Assembly (NCBI GenBank): GCA_937975765.1
Contig: CALJUR010000133.1
Span: 1 to 14,225 of the forward strand
DNA from: an uncultured Myxococcales bacterium
GTDB taxonomy: Bacteria > Myxococcota_A > UBA9042 > DTJE01
Direction: 5' to 3'
DNA: 14,225 nt
The translations under genes were made by a program, and so were the position numbers. Positions within the stretch are counted from its first letter, which is position 1, and each line of letters begins with the position of its first letter. Below are positions 13,135-14,225 of this stretch, piece after piece. The notes beneath the pieces are model-generated. The model saw only the letters and a program-made list of their open reading frames with translations. It had not been told where the DNA came from and ran no database searches.

Positions 13135-14225
13135 ATGGACCGATCCCTCTTCCCCGAACCCGGTGTGCCCCGGGTGGCCGTGCTTGTTGCGACGTGCAAC
13201 AGGCCGGAATTCCTCGAAACGAGGAGCCTTCCCTCCGTTCTGGGTCAGACGCACCCGCCGGACATCCTCGTCGTGGTGGACGACTCCAGTCCCGATGGCA
13301 AGCGCCGGAACGAAGCCGTGGTCGCGCGGACCGCAAGCCAGGCATGTTTCCCGATGGTCAGGCTCGACAACTCCCGGACGCGCGGTGCGAGCGGCGCTTG
13401 GAACACCGGCCTTGACCACATCCGCAAGTGGGCCGGGGAGTCCACGAACACCTTCGTCGCGATTCTCGACGACGACGACGAGTGGCTGCCAGATCACCTC
13501 GCGCGATGTGTGGAGACGGTGCAGGCCGGCGACCTGGACATGACCGCGGCGCCGATGTATCGCCTCGAGACCATAGCCGGTCCGGTTGCCCTGGAGACTC
13601 CCCCGCCGTCGTTGTGCATCGAGGACTTCCTGGTCGGAAACCCCGGAATCCAGGGATCGAACCTCTTCGTGCGGCTCGGAGTTATGTTTGCGGCCGGGTG
13701 CTTCGACGAGGCGCTTCCCAGCACGACGGACCGGGATCTGTGCATCCGGATCGCCGACCTCGGCTCGGTTCGCTACGCCCCGACCTCGGCTGTAACGGTT
13801 CGGCACTTCGCCGAGGCCAGCCGCGGCCGACTCTCGACGCCGGGTAGCCGGGCTAAGCATGTCGGTCTCGAACGCTTCTGGCGGAAGTACCGCGGACGCA
13901 TGTCGCCATCGCTGGAGGCCAAGTTCAAGGATCGCGCGGTCCGGCTGTTCGAATGGAACCCCATCGACCCGATGGAGGATGGGATCAGCCTGGTCGTCGG
14001 GGTGGTCGCCGATGCCGCGAAACCGGAACAGGTCGAGCCCCTCCTGACGGACCTTGTCGCGCTCGGCGCGAACGCCGGAGTCGCCGGCCTCGATGTCATC
14101 GTGCTGGAGAACGGGCCCCGTGTGCCGGATGGTAGCCGGCCCCTGCACGAACTGGTCGATCGGGTGCGCAGGCACGGACTGCGGTGCTTCTTCATCGACA
14201 TCGAGCGGCAACAGGAGGATGCCGC
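13135..14225 (+). CDS. Family 2 (GT-A) glycosyltransferase, N-terminal part, cut by the window edge
   Basis: ATG 13135 follows GGAGG (13124-13128) at six bases; 363 complete codons are visible and the frame is still open at 14225. It begins with the GT-A nucleotide-binding strand VAVLVATCNRPEFL (14-27), then ILVVVDDSSPDG (44-55), GASGAWNTGLDHI (84-96) and the DxD-type metal site ILDDDDEWLPDHL (110-122). TTDRDLCIRIADLG (197-210) is the usual acceptor-side acid segment. Around residue 283 a new start, GISLVVGVVADAAKP, followed by DVIVLENG, looks like a second GT-A fold, so the full protein is probably a long tandem transferase. It would act in the cytoplasm on cell-surface or exopolysaccharide sugars. 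Substrate and pathway cannot be told, and no neighbour in view helps. The start is well supported by ribosome-binding site and fold. Confidence 0.85.
   Translation, partial: MDRSLFPEPGVPRVAVLVATCNRPEFLETRSLPSVLGQTHPPDILVVVDDSSPDGKRRNEAVVARTASQACFPMVRLDNSRTRGASGAWNTGLDHIRKWAGESTNTFVAILDDDDEWLPDHLARCVETVQAGDLDMTAAPMYRLETIAGPVALETPPPSLCIEDFLVGNPGIQGSNLFVRLGVMFAAGCFDEALPSTTDRDLCIRIADLGSVRYAPTSAVTVRHFAEASRGRLSTPGSRAKHVGLERFWRKYRGRMSPSLEAKFKDRAVRLFEWNPIDPMEDGISLVVGVVADAAKPEQVEPLLTDLVALGANAGVAGLDVIVLENGPRVPDGSRPLHELVDRVRRHGLRCFFIDIERQQEDA

Overview
The window is GC-rich bacterial DNA. A large secreted lipoprotein has a Cys lipobox followed by a long Asp/Ala/Pro/Gly-rich linker, then ZU5-like, metalloprotease and IPT/TIG-like domains. 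Together with the gene families on the right side, this suggests a Myxococcota-like or Planctomycetota-like chromosome or metagenome contig. No rRNA or other taxonomic marker is present, so this is inference. The first 45 bases are an Illumina sequencing adapter, so the window starts at an untrimmed contig end.

Positions 46-701 hold gene debris. There is the C-terminal part of a helix-turn-helix protein of the kind found beside recombinase genes. Next is a frameshifted, N-terminally truncated PaaI-type thioesterase on the minus strand. Last is the C-terminal end of a DedA/VTT-type membrane protein on the plus strand. The last two meet back to back near 560, which points to a real rearrangement or a chimera. 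Positions 714-4811 (minus) encode the 1365-residue lipoprotein with an HELFH zinc-protease motif. Positions 4812-5651 are mostly non-coding: paired GGTTGTYAACCGCT boxes, a tract built around eight copies of a 12-bp repeat, and three copies of a 21-bp palindromic operator.

Positions 5652-7530 encode a translationally coupled toxin-antitoxin-like pair. A winged-helix protein comes first, then an AbiEii-like nucleotidyltransferase. The operators surround the likely promoter, and the last one overlaps the start codon, so autoregulation is the simplest reading. An unrecognised gene (7583-8395) follows, preceded by its own 9-bp-arm inverted repeat.

Positions 8463-12908 form a compact five-gene operon on the plus strand. 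In order these are a small Cys-rich protein, a large serine recombinase, a ParB-like protein, a ParB/RepB-like protein and a double zinc-ribbon protein. Starts and stops overlap or lie within 15 bp. This is the best candidate for an incompletely described system: a serine recombinase tied to two partition-type DNA-binding proteins and two probable zinc proteins. A good promoter at 12930-12959 then leads, through a roughly 170-nt leader with a possible 13-codon peptide, into a family 2 glycosyltransferase (13135 to the window end) that is cut by the edge.
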